Assembly (NCBI GenBank): GCA_964460315.1
Contig: CAYWPQ010000004.1
Coordinates: 27,914-91,913 of the forward strand
Source of the DNA: Lacustribacter sp964460315
GTDB lineage: Bacteria > Pseudomonadota > Gammaproteobacteria > Burkholderiales > Burkholderiaceae_A
Length of the DNA: 64,000 nucleotides
Direction of reading: 5' to 3'
The notes under the pieces are model-generated. The model saw only the letters and a list, made by a program, of their open reading frames with translations. It was not told the DNA's origin and did no database searches. Made by a program: the position numbers and the translations under genes. Shown piece by piece: positions 25,342-34,930 of the stretch. The first letter of the stretch is position 1, and the number at the start of each line of letters is the position of its first letter.

Positions 25342-26755
25342 GGGGCTTTGAAATAACAATGGGTTCTAAAGTTCGCATGGCTTTTTGAAGAATCTTAAAG
25401 ACATCGAGATCGAACATGGGCTGTCCATCGGCAAGGATTTCATGAAATTCGTCTTCCGAGTTCGCGGTGCCCAGATAACACCAGTGATCCACCAGATGAA
25501 TGGCCTCGGCCTCACGAAGGCCCACCGGGCCAGCGTGGGGCCAGACCGGTATTCGGTGTTTGGCAAGCGCCATGAAAAGCCGCGCATGATGAAGCCTTGG
25601 AGGCTCGTGGCCAAGGCACGCCCCCTTGCACTGCTTTAACTGAAAGCCAAAACACGACGACCCCTTTGGAACCTTCTCCAGCCCCAAAAGGGCCTTGCAG
25701 AGTTTTTCTGATTGAGCAAGATCCGCAAGCATCTGATGAGCCTCACGCTGGCTTCGAAACAACCCAAAGAGATTGGGCTGGGCACCAAGATTGAGGTCTC
25801 GAGCCCAGACCAGCTCAGGCGCAAGGGTTTCAGTGGCATCAGGGAAATGAGTAGGCGCATGGTGTGGGTCATCAGCATGGGGATGAAGCCGCCAAGAGCA
25901 GAGTTCATGATTTCGCCGAAGCCTGGTGTTGTGGCTTGGCAAAAGGCTTTTCACCAGCGCGGATTCTTTTAAAAGCGCCGCGATCTCGCCTGGAGTTTCA
26001 ATCCATTCCACCTCTTTCACCTGCATGGCCAGACTCATCTCTTTACCCCGAGAATGATCTGCCGCGAAATGGGACATCACCCGCTTGCGCAGGTTGTTGC
26101 TCTTGCCCACATACAAGGGAAAGCGCTGGTCCCCATAAAAGATGTAAACCCCATGGGTTTCTGGAATCTGGTCGGGGAGATCAGGGTCAAGATGAGAGGG
26201 CAGACTTGGCCGAGCCGTGACCCGGGCGACAGCCTCATCGATCCGCGCTTGCGAAAAATTAGCGCAGATTTTTTCCCAAAACTGTGCAATGAGGTCAGCG
26301 TCAGCAAGCGCCCGATGTCGGCCACTGGCCTTTAACCCATGCCTGGCAATAAGCGCATCAAGGTTGTGGCGGGTTTCGGTGGGATAGAGCTCGCGCGAGA
26401 GCTTCACCGTGCACAGCACTCTGGCCCGGAAATCAATGCCCAGTCGCTTGAATTCGTTTTTTAAAAAGCCGTAATCGAAGCGTGCGTTATGAGCGACAAA
26501 GAGCTTTCCCTGAAGCCTGGCCAAAAGATCATCGGCAATTTCGGCAAACACTGGAGCCTGCGCCACCATCTCATTGGTGATGCCCGTCAGCCCTTCGATG
26601 AACTCCGGGATTCTTGCCTCGGGGTTGACCAGCTGGCTGTAACGATGCGCTCCTTGATCGGAGAGCTCCACCAGACCAACCTCGGTGATGCGATCTCGAG
26701 TGGCAGTGGCGCCGGTGGTTTCAAGATCAAGAAAGACCATGGGTGGGAAGGTCAT
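25328..26755 (-). CDS. DnaQ-like 3'-5' exonuclease fused to GIY-YIG (UvrC/Cho-like) nuclease
   Basis: This 475-residue protein joins two nucleases. Residues 5-170 form a DEDDh exonuclease: FLDLETTG (Exo I), HNARFDYGFLKNEF (Exo II) and HRALADADL (Exo III). Residues about 195-285 form a GIY-YIG domain with THGVYIFYG, YVGKSNNLRKRV and a conserved LKESALVKSLLP helix. The C-terminal part resembles the region that follows GIY-YIG in Cho. The fused architecture is known in other proteobacteria and is often annotated as a Cho-type or DNA polymerase III epsilon-like protein. It lies convergent to uvrA, which supports a repair role. Role in vivo is inferred. Confidence 0.87.
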   Translation of the reverse strand: MTFPPMVFLDLETTGATATRDRITEVGLVELSDQGAHRYSQLVNPEARIPEFIEGLTGITNEMVAQAPVFAEIADDLLARLQGKLFVAHNARFDYGFLKNEFKRLGIDFRARVLCTVKLSRELYPTETRHNLDALIARHGLKASGRHRALADADLIAQFWEKICANFSQARIDEAVARVTARPSLPSHLDPDLPDQIPETHGVYIFYGDQRFPLYVGKSNNLRKRVMSHFAADHSRGKEMSLAMQVKEVEWIETPGEIAALLKESALVKSLLPSHNTRLRRNHELCSWRLHPHADDPHHAPTHFPDATETLAPELVWARDLNLGAQPNLFGLFRSQREAHQMLADLAQSEKLCKALLGLEKVPKGSSCFGFQLKQCKGACLGHEPPRLHHARLFMALAKHRIPVWPHAGPVGLREAEAIHLVDHWCYLGTANSEDEFHEILADGQPMFDLDVFKILQKAMRTLEPIVISKPHESS

Positions 26756-26775
26756 GGCACACGAAGCGCAGAAGG

Positions 26776-27924
26776 CTACTGGGCCAGAACCTGAAGCCTT
26801 GATAAGGCCAGGGCGAGCGTCTCTTCTTTTTTGGCAAAACAGAATCGAATGGTGCTGTTTTCAATGGGTGCTGCATAAAAACTTGAGAGCGGAATCGCGG
26901 TCACGCCCACTTCTTGGGTAAGCCATTCACAGACCTCGCGCTCAGACTTTCCGGCAAGCCTAGGCACATTCGAATAATCAGCCATCTGAAAAAACGTGCC
27001 CTCACAGGGGTAAAGCTTGAAGGGCAATGCCGCCAGGCCTTGGCGAAAGACATCGCGCTTGCGCTGATAGAAATCAGGCAGCTGGAGATAACGTTCAGGA
27101 CGGCTCATGTAATGGGCAAGCCCCACCTGCACCGCGCTGTTGGCAACAAAGACGTTGAACTGATGCACCTTGCGGTATTCGGCCATGAGATGCGCGGGTG
27201 CGGCCACATAGCCCATCTTCCAGCCGGTGACGTGAAAGGTCTTGCCAAACGACGACACCACGATGGTGCGCTGTGAAAGGCCGGGGTAGCGGGCGGCGCT
27301 TTGATGAGGCTCTTGATCAAACACCATGTGTTCGTAAACTTCGTCGGAAATCAACACAAGCCCGTGCTTTTCGACAATTCGCTCGAGCTCACGCATGTCG
27401 GAATCGCGGAGAATCAGGCCGCAGGGGTTGTGAGGGGAGTTCACCACCATGACCCGTGTCTTGGGAGTGACGGCCTGCGCCACACGTTCCCAGTCCACGC
27501 GATAGTCCTTGCCCACCGGCACACAGACCGGGCTGCACCCGGCAAGCGCGATCCCGGGAAGGTAGCTGTCAAAAGCCGGCTCAATCATCAGCACATCGTC
27601 ACCGGGCTGGGTGAAAGCCATCAATGCCGTGAACACCGCCTGGGTGGCACCGGCTGTGGCCATCACTTCGGTGTCGGGGTGGTAATGTCGGCCGTAGAGA
27701 CGTTCCAGCTTTTTGGACAGGGCGTCGCGCAGCGCCTGCATGCCGTTGAGCGGCGCGTACTGATTAAAGCCCGAGCGCATGGCCTGGTTCACTTCGTCGA
27801 GCAACAAGGAATCGGGCTCGAAGTCGGGAAAGCCTTGGCCAAGGTTCACCGCGCCGTATTCCGTGGCCATGGCCGACATCACGGTGAAGATGTTGGTGCC
27901 CACATGGGGCAGACGCGATTGCAT
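26776..27924 (-). CDS. PLP-dependent aminotransferase, methionine aminotransferase-like (YbdL/MtnE type)
   Basis: This 382-residue class I/II aminotransferase has the N-terminal VNLGQGFPDFEPD, the cofactor-contact GATQAVFTALMAF, NSPHNPCG, and the PLP-binding lysine in SSFGKTFHVTGWKMG. The match to the YbdL/kynurenine-aminotransferase-like group suggests methionine or aromatic 2-oxo acid substrates, probably the last step of methionine salvage. The neighbour gltD makes glutamate, a generic amino donor. The gene follows gltD by 22 bases and precedes the exonuclease gene by 20, so all belong to one transcript. Confidence 0.88.
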   Translation of the reverse strand: MQSRLPHVGTNIFTVMSAMATEYGAVNLGQGFPDFEPDSLLLDEVNQAMRSGFNQYAPLNGMQALRDALSKKLERLYGRHYHPDTEVMATAGATQAVFTALMAFTQPGDDVLMIEPAFDSYLPGIALAGCSPVCVPVGKDYRVDWERVAQAVTPKTRVMVVNSPHNPCGLILRDSDMRELERIVEKHGLVLISDEVYEHMVFDQEPHQSAARYPGLSQRTIVVSSFGKTFHVTGWKMGYVAAPAHLMAEYRKVHQFNVFVANSAVQVGLAHYMSRPERYLQLPDFYQRKRDVFRQGLAALPFKLYPCEGTFFQMADYSNVPRLAGKSEREVCEWLTQEVGVTAIPLSSFYAAPIENSTIRFCFAKKEETLALALSRLQVLAQ

Positions 27925-27946
27925 CAGCGTGATGTCTTAAATGAGA

Positions 27947-29413
27947 TCAGCGCGGCAGCGTGCTGGCTCCCATCAGGAATTCATCCACCGCGCGGGCGGC
28001 CTGGCGGCCCTCGCGAATGGCCCAGACCACCAAGGACTGGCCTCGACGCATGTCACCGGCCGCAAACACCTTGGGCACATTGGTGATGTAAGACTTTTCA
28101 CCTTCGGTGGTGGCCTTTGCATTGCCGCGGGCGTCCTTGTCAACGCCGAACGATTCAAGGATGGATCCGATGGGGGAGACAAAGCCCATGGCCAGCAAAA
28201 CCAGATCAGCTTTCAGAATTTTTTCGGTGCCGGGCACCTCGATCATCTTGCCGTCTTTCCATTCCACATGGACGCTCTTCAATGCGGTGACCTTGCCGTT
28301 TTCGCCCATGAATTCTTTGGTGGCAATGGCGAACTCACGCTCGCAACCCTCTTCGTGGCTGCTTGAGGTGCGCAGCTTGATCGGCCAATAGGGCCAGGTC
28401 ATGGCCTTGTTTTCCTGTTCGGGGGGCTGGGGCATGAGCTCAAACTGGGTCACGCTTGCCGCGCCATGACGATTCGAGGTTCCCACGCAGTCGGAGCCCG
28501 TGTCACCACCGCCAATCACGATCACATGCTTGCCGTCGGCACGAAGCTGTTTGGCCAGCTTGTCGCCCGCATTGATTTTGTTTTGCTGCGGCAGAAATTC
28601 CATGGCGAAATGAATGCCATCAAGCTCTCGACCCGGCACGGGAAGATCGCGAGGCTGCTCGGCGCCACCCGTCAGAATCACGGCGTCAAAATCTTGCAGC
28701 AGCTGTTGGGGTGCAATGGTCTCCTTGGCCCAGTTGGTCACCTTGGAGTCTTTGGGAAGCTCGGCCACAAGCACACCGGTGCGAAAGGTCACGCCTTCGG
28801 CCTGCATCTGTTCGACCCGACGATCGATGTGGTTCTTTTCCATTTTGAAGTCGGGGATGCCGTAACGAAGCAGCCCACCAACACGGTCGTTTTTTTCGAA
28901 TACGGTGACGTCATGACCCACACGAGCAAGCTGCTGAGCGGCCGCCATGCCGGCTGGGCCTGAACCCACCACGGCCACACGCTTACCGGTTTTGGTGGTC
29001 GGGGGCTGGGGCACCACCCAGCCTTCGCTCCAGCCGCGATCGATGATGGCGTGTTCAATGGATTTGATACCCACTGGGTCATCGTTCACATTAAGCGTGC
29101 AGGCGGCCTCGCAGGGTGCGGGGCAGATGCGTCCTGTGAACTCAGGAAAATTGTTCGTGGAATGCAGGGTGTCCAGGGCCTGCTTCCAGTCTTGGCGAAA
29201 GACCAGGTCGTTGAAGTCAGGAATGATGTTATTCACCGGGCAGCCGTTGTTACAAAACGGCGTGCCGCAATCCATGCAACGTGCGGCCTGGGTTTTCGCC
29301 TGGGCGTCGTCAAGCCCAATGACAAATTCCTTGTAGTTCTTCAGTCGCTCTTGGACGGGCAGATAGCCCTCTTCGAGACGCTCAAATTCCATAAATCCTG
29401 TGATCTTGCCCAT
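27947..29413 (-). CDS. gltD: Glutamate synthase (NADPH) small subunit
   Basis: GltD supplies electrons from NADPH to GltB to make glutamate from glutamine and 2-oxoglutarate. The 488-residue protein has an N-terminal cysteine-rich FeS region (ARCMDCGTPFCNNGCPVNN), an FAD-binding VVGSGPAGMAAAQQL and an NADPH-binding VIGGGDTGSDCVG. Its ATG shares one base with the gltB stop (TAATG), so the two are translationally coupled in GOGAT. Confidence 0.97.
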   Translation of the reverse strand: MGKITGFMEFERLEEGYLPVQERLKNYKEFVIGLDDAQAKTQAARCMDCGTPFCNNGCPVNNIIPDFNDLVFRQDWKQALDTLHSTNNFPEFTGRICPAPCEAACTLNVNDDPVGIKSIEHAIIDRGWSEGWVVPQPPTTKTGKRVAVVGSGPAGMAAAQQLARVGHDVTVFEKNDRVGGLLRYGIPDFKMEKNHIDRRVEQMQAEGVTFRTGVLVAELPKDSKVTNWAKETIAPQQLLQDFDAVILTGGAEQPRDLPVPGRELDGIHFAMEFLPQQNKINAGDKLAKQLRADGKHVIVIGGGDTGSDCVGTSNRHGAASVTQFELMPQPPEQENKAMTWPYWPIKLRTSSSHEEGCEREFAIATKEFMGENGKVTALKSVHVEWKDGKMIEVPGTEKILKADLVLLAMGFVSPIGSILESFGVDKDARGNAKATTEGEKSYITNVPKVFAAGDMRRGQSLVVWAIREGRQAARAVDEFLMGASTLPR

Positions 29414-32400
29414 TACGCTGTCACCTTTTCAGTTCCCGAAGTTTTCTTTTGCGCCATCTCGGCCAAGGCGCGACGATATTCATGCGGAAAGACTTTGACA
29501 AACTTCTCGCGGCTTGCCGACCAGTGGTCAAGCAACTCACGTGCACGACGACTTCCTGTCCAACGATGATGGTCTTCAATCAGCTTTTTCAATGACGCGT
29601 CGTCTTCCACGGGGACTTTTTCTAAAGCCACCATGGCCGTGTTGCAACGCTGATTGAAGCGTCCATCTTCATCAAAGATGTAAGCGATGCCGCCCGACAT
29701 GCCTGCGGCAAAATTTCGCCCAGTCTTGCCAAGCACCACCACCGTGCCGCCGGTCATGTATTCGCAGCCATGGTCGCCCGTGCCTTCCACCACAGCGGTC
29801 GCGCCCGACAGACGCACGGCGAAACGCTCGCCCGCCACACCGCTGAAGAAGGCCTCACCAGAGGTAGCGCCGTAAAGCACGGTGTTGCCCACGATGATGT
29901 TTTCCGCAGCGTTGCCACGGAAATCAAGGCTTGGACGAACCACCACGCGGCCACCCGAAAGCCCTTTGCCGGTGTAGTCATTGGCGTCACCGATCAGATA
30001 CAGCGTGATGCCCTTGGCCAGAAAGGCACCGAAGGACTGGCCGCCCGTGCCTTCCAGCTGGATGCGAATGGTGTCGTCGGGAAGCCCCTGCGGATGGTGT
30101 CGGGTCACTTCACCCGAGAGCATGGCGCCCACCGTGCGATTGACGTTACGCGCCACTTCCATGAACTGCACGCGCTCGCCACGCTCGATGGCTGCCTTCG
30201 ACTTCTCAATGAGCACCACATCAAGGGCGCGCTCAAGACCGTGGTCTTGGGTGTCTGTGTGATAGACCGGCAGCTCAAAGGTGTTCTTGGGCTGATAAAA
30301 GATCTTGCTGAAATCAAGGCCTCGGGCCTTCCAGTGGGCAACACCACGACGGGTGTCGAGAAGATCAGCACGCCCAATGAGATCGTCGAACTTCGCGATG
30401 CCAAGCTGGGCCATGATGCTTCGGACTTCCTCAGCAACAAAGAAGAAGTAGTTCACCACATGCTCGGGCTTGCCGGAAAACTTCTTGCGAAGCACGGGGT
30501 CTTGAGTGGCCACGCCTACCGGACAGGTGTTCAGATGGCATTTGCGCATCATGATGCAGCCTTCCACCACCAGAGGTGCCGTGGCAAAACCAAACTCGTC
30601 AGCACCGAGAAGCGCGCCAATGACCACGTCACGCCCGGTCTTCATCTGGCCGTCGGCCTGGACCCGGATGCGATTACGAAGACCGTTCAACACCAGAGTC
30701 TGCTGAGTCTCGGCAAGACCAATTTCCCATGGTGTGCCCGCGTGCTTGATGGACGACCAAGGCGATGCGCCCGTTCCACCGTCGTGGCCTGCAATCACCA
30801 GGTGATCGCTCTTGGCTTTGGCCACACCGGCCGCCACGGTTCCCACGCCAACCTCCGAGACCAGCTTGACTGAAATGGAGGCATGCGAGGCCACATTCTT
30901 CAGATCGTGAATGAGCTGTGCAAGATCTTCAATGGAATAGATGTCGTGGTGAGGTGGGGGAGAAATCAGGCCCACGCCAGGCACCGAGTGGCGAAGACGT
31001 CCGATGTATTCCGACACCTTGCCACCGGGAAGCTGTCCACCTTCGCCGGGCTTGGCGCCCTGAGCCATCTTGATCTGGACCTGGTCGGCCGAAACGAGAT
31101 ATTCCGCGGTCACGCCGAAACGCCCTGAGGCCACCTGCTTGATCTTCGAGCGAAGCGAGTCGCCTTCCGAGAGCTCGTAATCGACCTCAATCACATCGGC
31201 GCCGATGATGTCCGAAACCTTCGTGCCCTGCTTGATGGGAATGCCCTTGAGTTCGTTGCGATAACGATTTTCATCCTCACCGCCCTCACCGGTATTGCTC
31301 TTTCCGCCAATGCGGTTCATGGCGATGGCCAGCGTGGTGTGCGCCTCCGTGGAGATGGAGCCCAGGGACATGGCCCCCGTGGCGAATCGCTTCACAATTT
31401 CAGAGGCGGGCTCGACCTCTTCAAGCGGAATGGCCTTGCTGGGATCGACCTTGAACTCAAAAAGACCCCGCAGTGTCATGTGACGCTTGCTTTGATCGTT
31501 GATGATCTGCGCATATTCCTTGTAGGAGTTCCAGTTGTTGGCCCGCGTGGAATGCTGCAACTTGGCAATGGCGTCCGGCGTCCACATATGGGATTCGCCA
31601 CGCACACGCCATGCATATTCCCCGCCGGTTTCGAGTGCGTTTTGCAAGACTGGGTCGTTGCTGAAGGCCTGCAGGTGAGAACGCAGCGCCTCTTCAGCGA
31701 TCTCAAAGACACCAATGCCTTCAATCTGGCTGGAGGTTCCCGTGAAATATTTTTCGACGGTTTCCTTGTTGATGCCGACTGCCTCGAAGATTTCAGCGCC
31801 GCAGTACGACATGTAGGTGCTGATGCCCATCTTGGACATGATTTTCGAGAGCCCTTTGCCAATCGCCTTGACATAGTTGTAGATGGCTTTGTCGGCCGAG
31901 AGATCGCCAGGAAGATCTCGATGCATGCTGGCCAAGGTTTCCATGGCCAGGTAAGGGTGAACGGCTTCAGCACCGTAGCCAGCCAGTACCGCGAAGTGAT
32001 GCACCTCACGCGCCGAGCCTGTTTCCACCACAAGGCCGGCAAGGGTCCGTTTGCCCTCGCGCACGAGATGCTGATGAATGGCCGAGAGCGCCAATAGGGC
32101 GGGCACCGCCACCTGGGTGGCACTGATGCCACGATCGCTCACGATCAGAATGTTTTTACCCGAGCCAATCGCATCCGTGGCTTCGGCGCAGAGCGAAGCA
32201 AGCTTGGCCTCCACACCCTCGTGACCCCATTCCAACGGGTAGGTGATGTCCAACACATGACTTTTGAACTTCCCTTGGGTATGGATCTCGATGTTGCGCA
32301 GACGCTTCATGTCGGCGAAATCGAGAATGGGCTGAGACACCTCAAGACGCAGCGGTGGATTCACCTGATTGATGTCCAGCAGATTGGGGCGCGGCCCAAT

Positions 32401-34035
32401 GAACGAGACCAAGGACATCACGATGGCTTCACGGATTGGGTCAATCGGTGGATTCGTCACCTGAGCAAACAGCTGCTTGAAGTAGTTGTAGAGCGGCTTG
32501 TTCTTGTCGGACAGCACGGCCAGGGGCGAGTCATTGCCCATCGAGCCCAGGGCCTCTTCGCCCGCGGCCGCCATCGGCGCCATCAAGAACTTGATGTCCT
32601 CCTGGGTGTAACCAAAGGCCTGTTGACGATCCAGCAAAGGAATGCCAGCAGCTTCGGGCTGATTGGGCATGGCGTCGCCACCCAGCGATTCCAGCCGAAT
32701 GCGCAGGTTTTCAATCCACTGTTTGTAGGGCTTGGCTTTGGCCAGTGAGGCTTTTAATTCCTCATCGTCGATCATGCGGCCCTGCTCGAGATCGATCAGG
32801 AACATCTTGCCGGGCTGAAGACGCCACTTACGAACAATCTTGGCCTCGGGGAATGGCAGCACGCCGGATTCCGAGCCCATGATGACCAGGTCGTCATCGG
32901 TCACGCAATAACGCGATGGACGCAGGCCGTTGCGATCGAGCGTGGCGCCGATCTGGCGGCCGTCCGTGAAGACGATCGAGGCTGGACCGTCCCAGGGTTC
33001 AAGCATGGCGGCATGGTATTCATAGAATGCCTTGCGGCCTTCATCCATGGTGGTGTGCTGCTCCCAGGGTTCGGGAATCATCATCATCGCGGCCTGTGCA
33101 AGCGGATAGCCTGCAGCAACCAGAAGCTCAATGCAGTTGTCGAAGGTTGCGGTGTCGGATTGGTTCGCAAAACTAATGGGATAGAGTTTTTCAAGGTCAT
33201 TGCCCAACACGGGCGACGACATCACACCTTCGCGCGCGCGCATCCAGTTGTAGTTGCCCTTGACGGTGTTGATCTCTCCGTTGTGGGCCACCATGCGGTA
33301 AGGGTGGGCTAGCGACCAACGCGGGAAGGTGTTGGTGGAAAACCGCTGATGAACCAAGGCCAGCGCTGAGACACAACGGGGGTCTTTCAGGTCCAGGTAG
33401 TACTCGCCCACCTGGTCCGCAAGCAAGAGACCTTTGTAGACGATCGTGCGCGAGGACATGCTGGGCACGTAATACTCTTTGCCGTGTGTGAGCTGAAGAC
33501 GCTGCACCGCGCTTGAGGCCGTTTTACGAATGACATAGAGCTTGCGCTCAAGCGCATCCTGAACGATGACGTCGGTGCCGCGCCCGATAAAGATCTGGCG
33601 CATGACGGGTTCTTTCGAACGAACCCGTGGTGACATGGGCATGTTGCGATCGGTGGGTACGTCGCGCCAGCCCAAGACCACCTGACCTTCAGCACGAACT
33701 GCGCGCTCGAGCTCTTGTTCACAGGCAAGGCGAGACGCATTTTCTTTGGGCAGAAAAATATTGCCGACACCGTATTCGCCGGGAGGCGGAAGCGTGACGC
33801 CCTGTTTGGCCATTTCTTCACGGAAGTAAGCGTCGGGAATCTGGATCAGAATGCCCGCGCCGTCGCCCATAAGAGGGTCGGCCCCCACCGCACCCCGATG
33901 GTCAAGGTTGCGCAGAATGCTCAGGCCATGTTCGACGATGGCGTGGGATTTCTGGCCTTTGATATGGGCGACAAAACCAACGCCACAGGCGTCGTGTTCA
34001 TTTTTCGGGTCGTAGAGGCCTTGGGCTTCGATCAT
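29413..34035 (-). CDS. gltB: Glutamate synthase (NADPH) large subunit
   Basis: This 1540-residue protein is the catalytic subunit of GOGAT. It starts with a 16-residue propeptide and the nucleophile Cys17 in HDACGVGFVAH, the class II glutamine amidotransferase domain. The central domain and FMN-binding synthase domain follow (GAKPGEGGQLPG, GHDGGTGASPWSS), with the 3Fe-4S cysteines in CHLNTCPVGVATQ. The last 250 residues form the GXGXG beta-helix domain (YGATSGEAFFSG, GGIAYIFDEDGRF). Length is normal. A TATAGT promoter lies about 35 bases upstream of the ATG. Confidence 0.98.
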   Translation of the reverse strand: MIEAQGLYDPKNEHDACGVGFVAHIKGQKSHAIVEHGLSILRNLDHRGAVGADPLMGDGAGILIQIPDAYFREEMAKQGVTLPPPGEYGVGNIFLPKENASRLACEQELERAVRAEGQVVLGWRDVPTDRNMPMSPRVRSKEPVMRQIFIGRGTDVIVQDALERKLYVIRKTASSAVQRLQLTHGKEYYVPSMSSRTIVYKGLLLADQVGEYYLDLKDPRCVSALALVHQRFSTNTFPRWSLAHPYRMVAHNGEINTVKGNYNWMRAREGVMSSPVLGNDLEKLYPISFANQSDTATFDNCIELLVAAGYPLAQAAMMMIPEPWEQHTTMDEGRKAFYEYHAAMLEPWDGPASIVFTDGRQIGATLDRNGLRPSRYCVTDDDLVIMGSESGVLPFPEAKIVRKWRLQPGKMFLIDLEQGRMIDDEELKASLAKAKPYKQWIENLRIRLESLGGDAMPNQPEAAGIPLLDRQQAFGYTQEDIKFLMAPMAAAGEEALGSMGNDSPLAVLSDKNKPLYNYFKQLFAQVTNPPIDPIREAIVMSLVSFIGPRPNLLDINQVNPPLRLEVSQPILDFADMKRLRNIEIHTQGKFKSHVLDITYPLEWGHEGVEAKLASLCAEATDAIGSGKNILIVSDRGISATQVAVPALLALSAIHQHLVREGKRTLAGLVVETGSAREVHHFAVLAGYGAEAVHPYLAMETLASMHRDLPGDLSADKAIYNYVKAIGKGLSKIMSKMGISTYMSYCGAEIFEAVGINKETVEKYFTGTSSQIEGIGVFEIAEEALRSHLQAFSNDPVLQNALETGGEYAWRVRGESHMWTPDAIAKLQHSTRANNWNSYKEYAQIINDQSKRHMTLRGLFEFKVDPSKAIPLEEVEPASEIVKRFATGAMSLGSISTEAHTTLAIAMNRIGGKSNTGEGGEDENRYRNELKGIPIKQGTKVSDIIGADVIEVDYELSEGDSLRSKIKQVASGRFGVTAEYLVSADQVQIKMAQGAKPGEGGQLPGGKVSEYIGRLRHSVPGVGLISPPPHHDIYSIEDLAQLIHDLKNVASHASISVKLVSEVGVGTVAAGVAKAKSDHLVIAGHDGGTGASPWSSIKHAGTPWEIGLAETQQTLVLNGLRNRIRVQADGQMKTGRDVVIGALLGADEFGFATAPLVVEGCIMMRKCHLNTCPVGVATQDPVLRKKFSGKPEHVVNYFFFVAEEVRSIMAQLGIAKFDDLIGRADLLDTRRGVAHWKARGLDFSKIFYQPKNTFELPVYHTDTQDHGLERALDVVLIEKSKAAIERGERVQFMEVARNVNRTVGAMLSGEVTRHHPQGLPDDTIRIQLEGTGGQSFGAFLAKGITLYLIGDANDYTGKGLSGGRVVVRPSLDFRGNAAENIIVGNTVLYGATSGEAFFSGVAGERFAVRLSGATAVVEGTGDHGCEYMTGGTVVVLGKTGRNFAAGMSGGIAYIFDEDGRFNQRCNTAMVALEKVPVEDDASLKKLIEDHHRWTGSRRARELLDHWSASREKFVKVFPHEYRRALAEMAQKKTSGTEKVTA

Positions 34036-34067
34036 GGTGCGGGGCAGTAAAAATAAGAGGACTGAGA

Positions 34068-34097
34068 ACTATAGCCCCCATGGCGCCCAAGGATCAA
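34068..34097 (-). promoter_or_regulatory. gltBD sigma70 promoter
   Basis: On the minus strand TTGATC (34097-34092) and TATAGT (34073-34068) are 18 bp apart. Transcription would start near 34061, about 25 nt before the gltB ATG. A GGCGCC palindrome lies in the spacer. The promoter is downstream of the repeat-like elements that follow the RAYT-like gene. Confidence 0.6.
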
Positions 34098-34115
34098 CCG
34101 AAAAATCCTTCAATC

Positions 34116-34160
34116 CCAGTCTGAGACTGGTTTTTAAATAGGGTCAGACTATAATATTTA
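34116..34160. repeat. REP-like elements beside the RAYT-like gene
   Basis: A perfect inverted repeat CCAGTCT-G-AGACTGG spans 34116-34130, followed by TTTTT. Ten bases further a second element reads GGGTCAGACT then AT-rich sequence (34141-34160). Both carry a GTC-AGAC core. I recall similar GGGTCAGA(C/G)T sequences flanking such transposase genes in betaproteobacteria; that association is from memory. The first hairpin has terminator form on the plus strand, but nothing is transcribed toward it. Confidence 0.5.
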
Positions 34161-34198
34161 ATGAACCAAGTTGGTGATTCATAAATATTGGTGACATA

Positions 34199-34897
34199 TC
34201 ATTGTGGTGCAGCCTTCGTGGGCGGGCGACCTCTTGGCCGCTTGATCCAGCGCGCTTTTTCTTCCGGAGAAAGACCAGCCATGGTCTGTTCCGTAGCCCA
34301 TGGCCTGCCGCTTGCAAGCCCCTTGCGTATGCTCTGCCAGGTGGCTGTCGTCACCGGCTGCTCAATGATTACGGAATAACGCTCTTCACGCTCAAAGGGG
34401 GTGTTCCCAAGCGCCCAATAACTGGGCAGAGGTGAAAGACGTGGCTCGGATTCTTTGCCGCAGTGGATGGAAAGACTGGACCATGGCCAATCATGGACGC
34501 GGGAAACGACTCCTTCTTCAACAGGCAGCCATTCGATGGCACGCTGAACCAAGAGACCAAAGTCAGGCTCGTCCATCCAATAGGCGCGGTAACGCCCTTC
34601 CCAGAGGGTTCCTTGCCGTGTCCAGCGGGTGTTGAAGCGACGAACATAGCTGCGCCCAACCTGCTGGACAACGTCTGCCATCGCATCCGCGCGCTGAGGG
34701 GTGACCAGCCAATGGGCTTCCGATTTCAGTAGACAGAATGCGTGGACGCGAAGACCGAAACCCATTGATGCCTGAAGGAAGGACTCAAGGTAAGCCCTGC
34801 GGTCCTGATGATCACGAAAAATTTCCGAACGATCGTGACCTCGTTGCACAAGGTGATAGGTTCTTCCGGGTCTTGCATCGCGCGCTTGTCTTGCCAT
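34199..34897 (-). CDS. REP-associated tyrosine transposase-like protein (Y1/IS200-like), catalytically degenerate
   Basis: This 232-residue protein has the overall layout of RAYT proteins (Y1_Tnp fold): N-terminal GRTYHLVQRGHDRSEIF, the HAFCLLKSEAHWLVTP strand pair, RSYVRRFNTRWTRQGTLWEG and DWPWSSL near the end. The metal-binding HUH motif reads E60-A61-H62, so its first histidine is lost, and the catalytic tyrosine expected in an RYIELNPV-type motif is replaced (RAIEWLPV, Ala120). The frame is intact, without inverted terminal repeats of an insertion sequence. It is therefore either a domesticated non-catalytic DNA-binding protein or a decaying gene. A basic PRGRPP tail follows. Confidence 0.82.
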   Translation of the reverse strand: MARQARDARPGRTYHLVQRGHDRSEIFRDHQDRRAYLESFLQASMGFGLRVHAFCLLKSEAHWLVTPQRADAMADVVQQVGRSYVRRFNTRWTRQGTLWEGRYRAYWMDEPDFGLLVQRAIEWLPVEEGVVSRVHDWPWSSLSIHCGKESEPRLSPLPSYWALGNTPFEREERYSVIIEQPVTTATWQSIRKGLASGRPWATEQTMAGLSPEEKARWIKRPRGRPPTKAAPQ

Positions 34898-34930
34898 GGA
34901 ATCCTCGTGGATGCATGGGAGACATCATCA

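Noticed and set aside
29770..30873. 367-codon open frame on the plus strand inside gltB
   Set aside because: It is antisense to a conserved FMN-binding region of gltB, has histidine-rich shadow composition and no recognisable family.
34116..34138. Hairpin plus T5 as a terminator for a plus-strand gene
   Set aside because: No plus-strand gene ends nearby; both neighbours are on the minus strand. A repeat element is the simpler reading.
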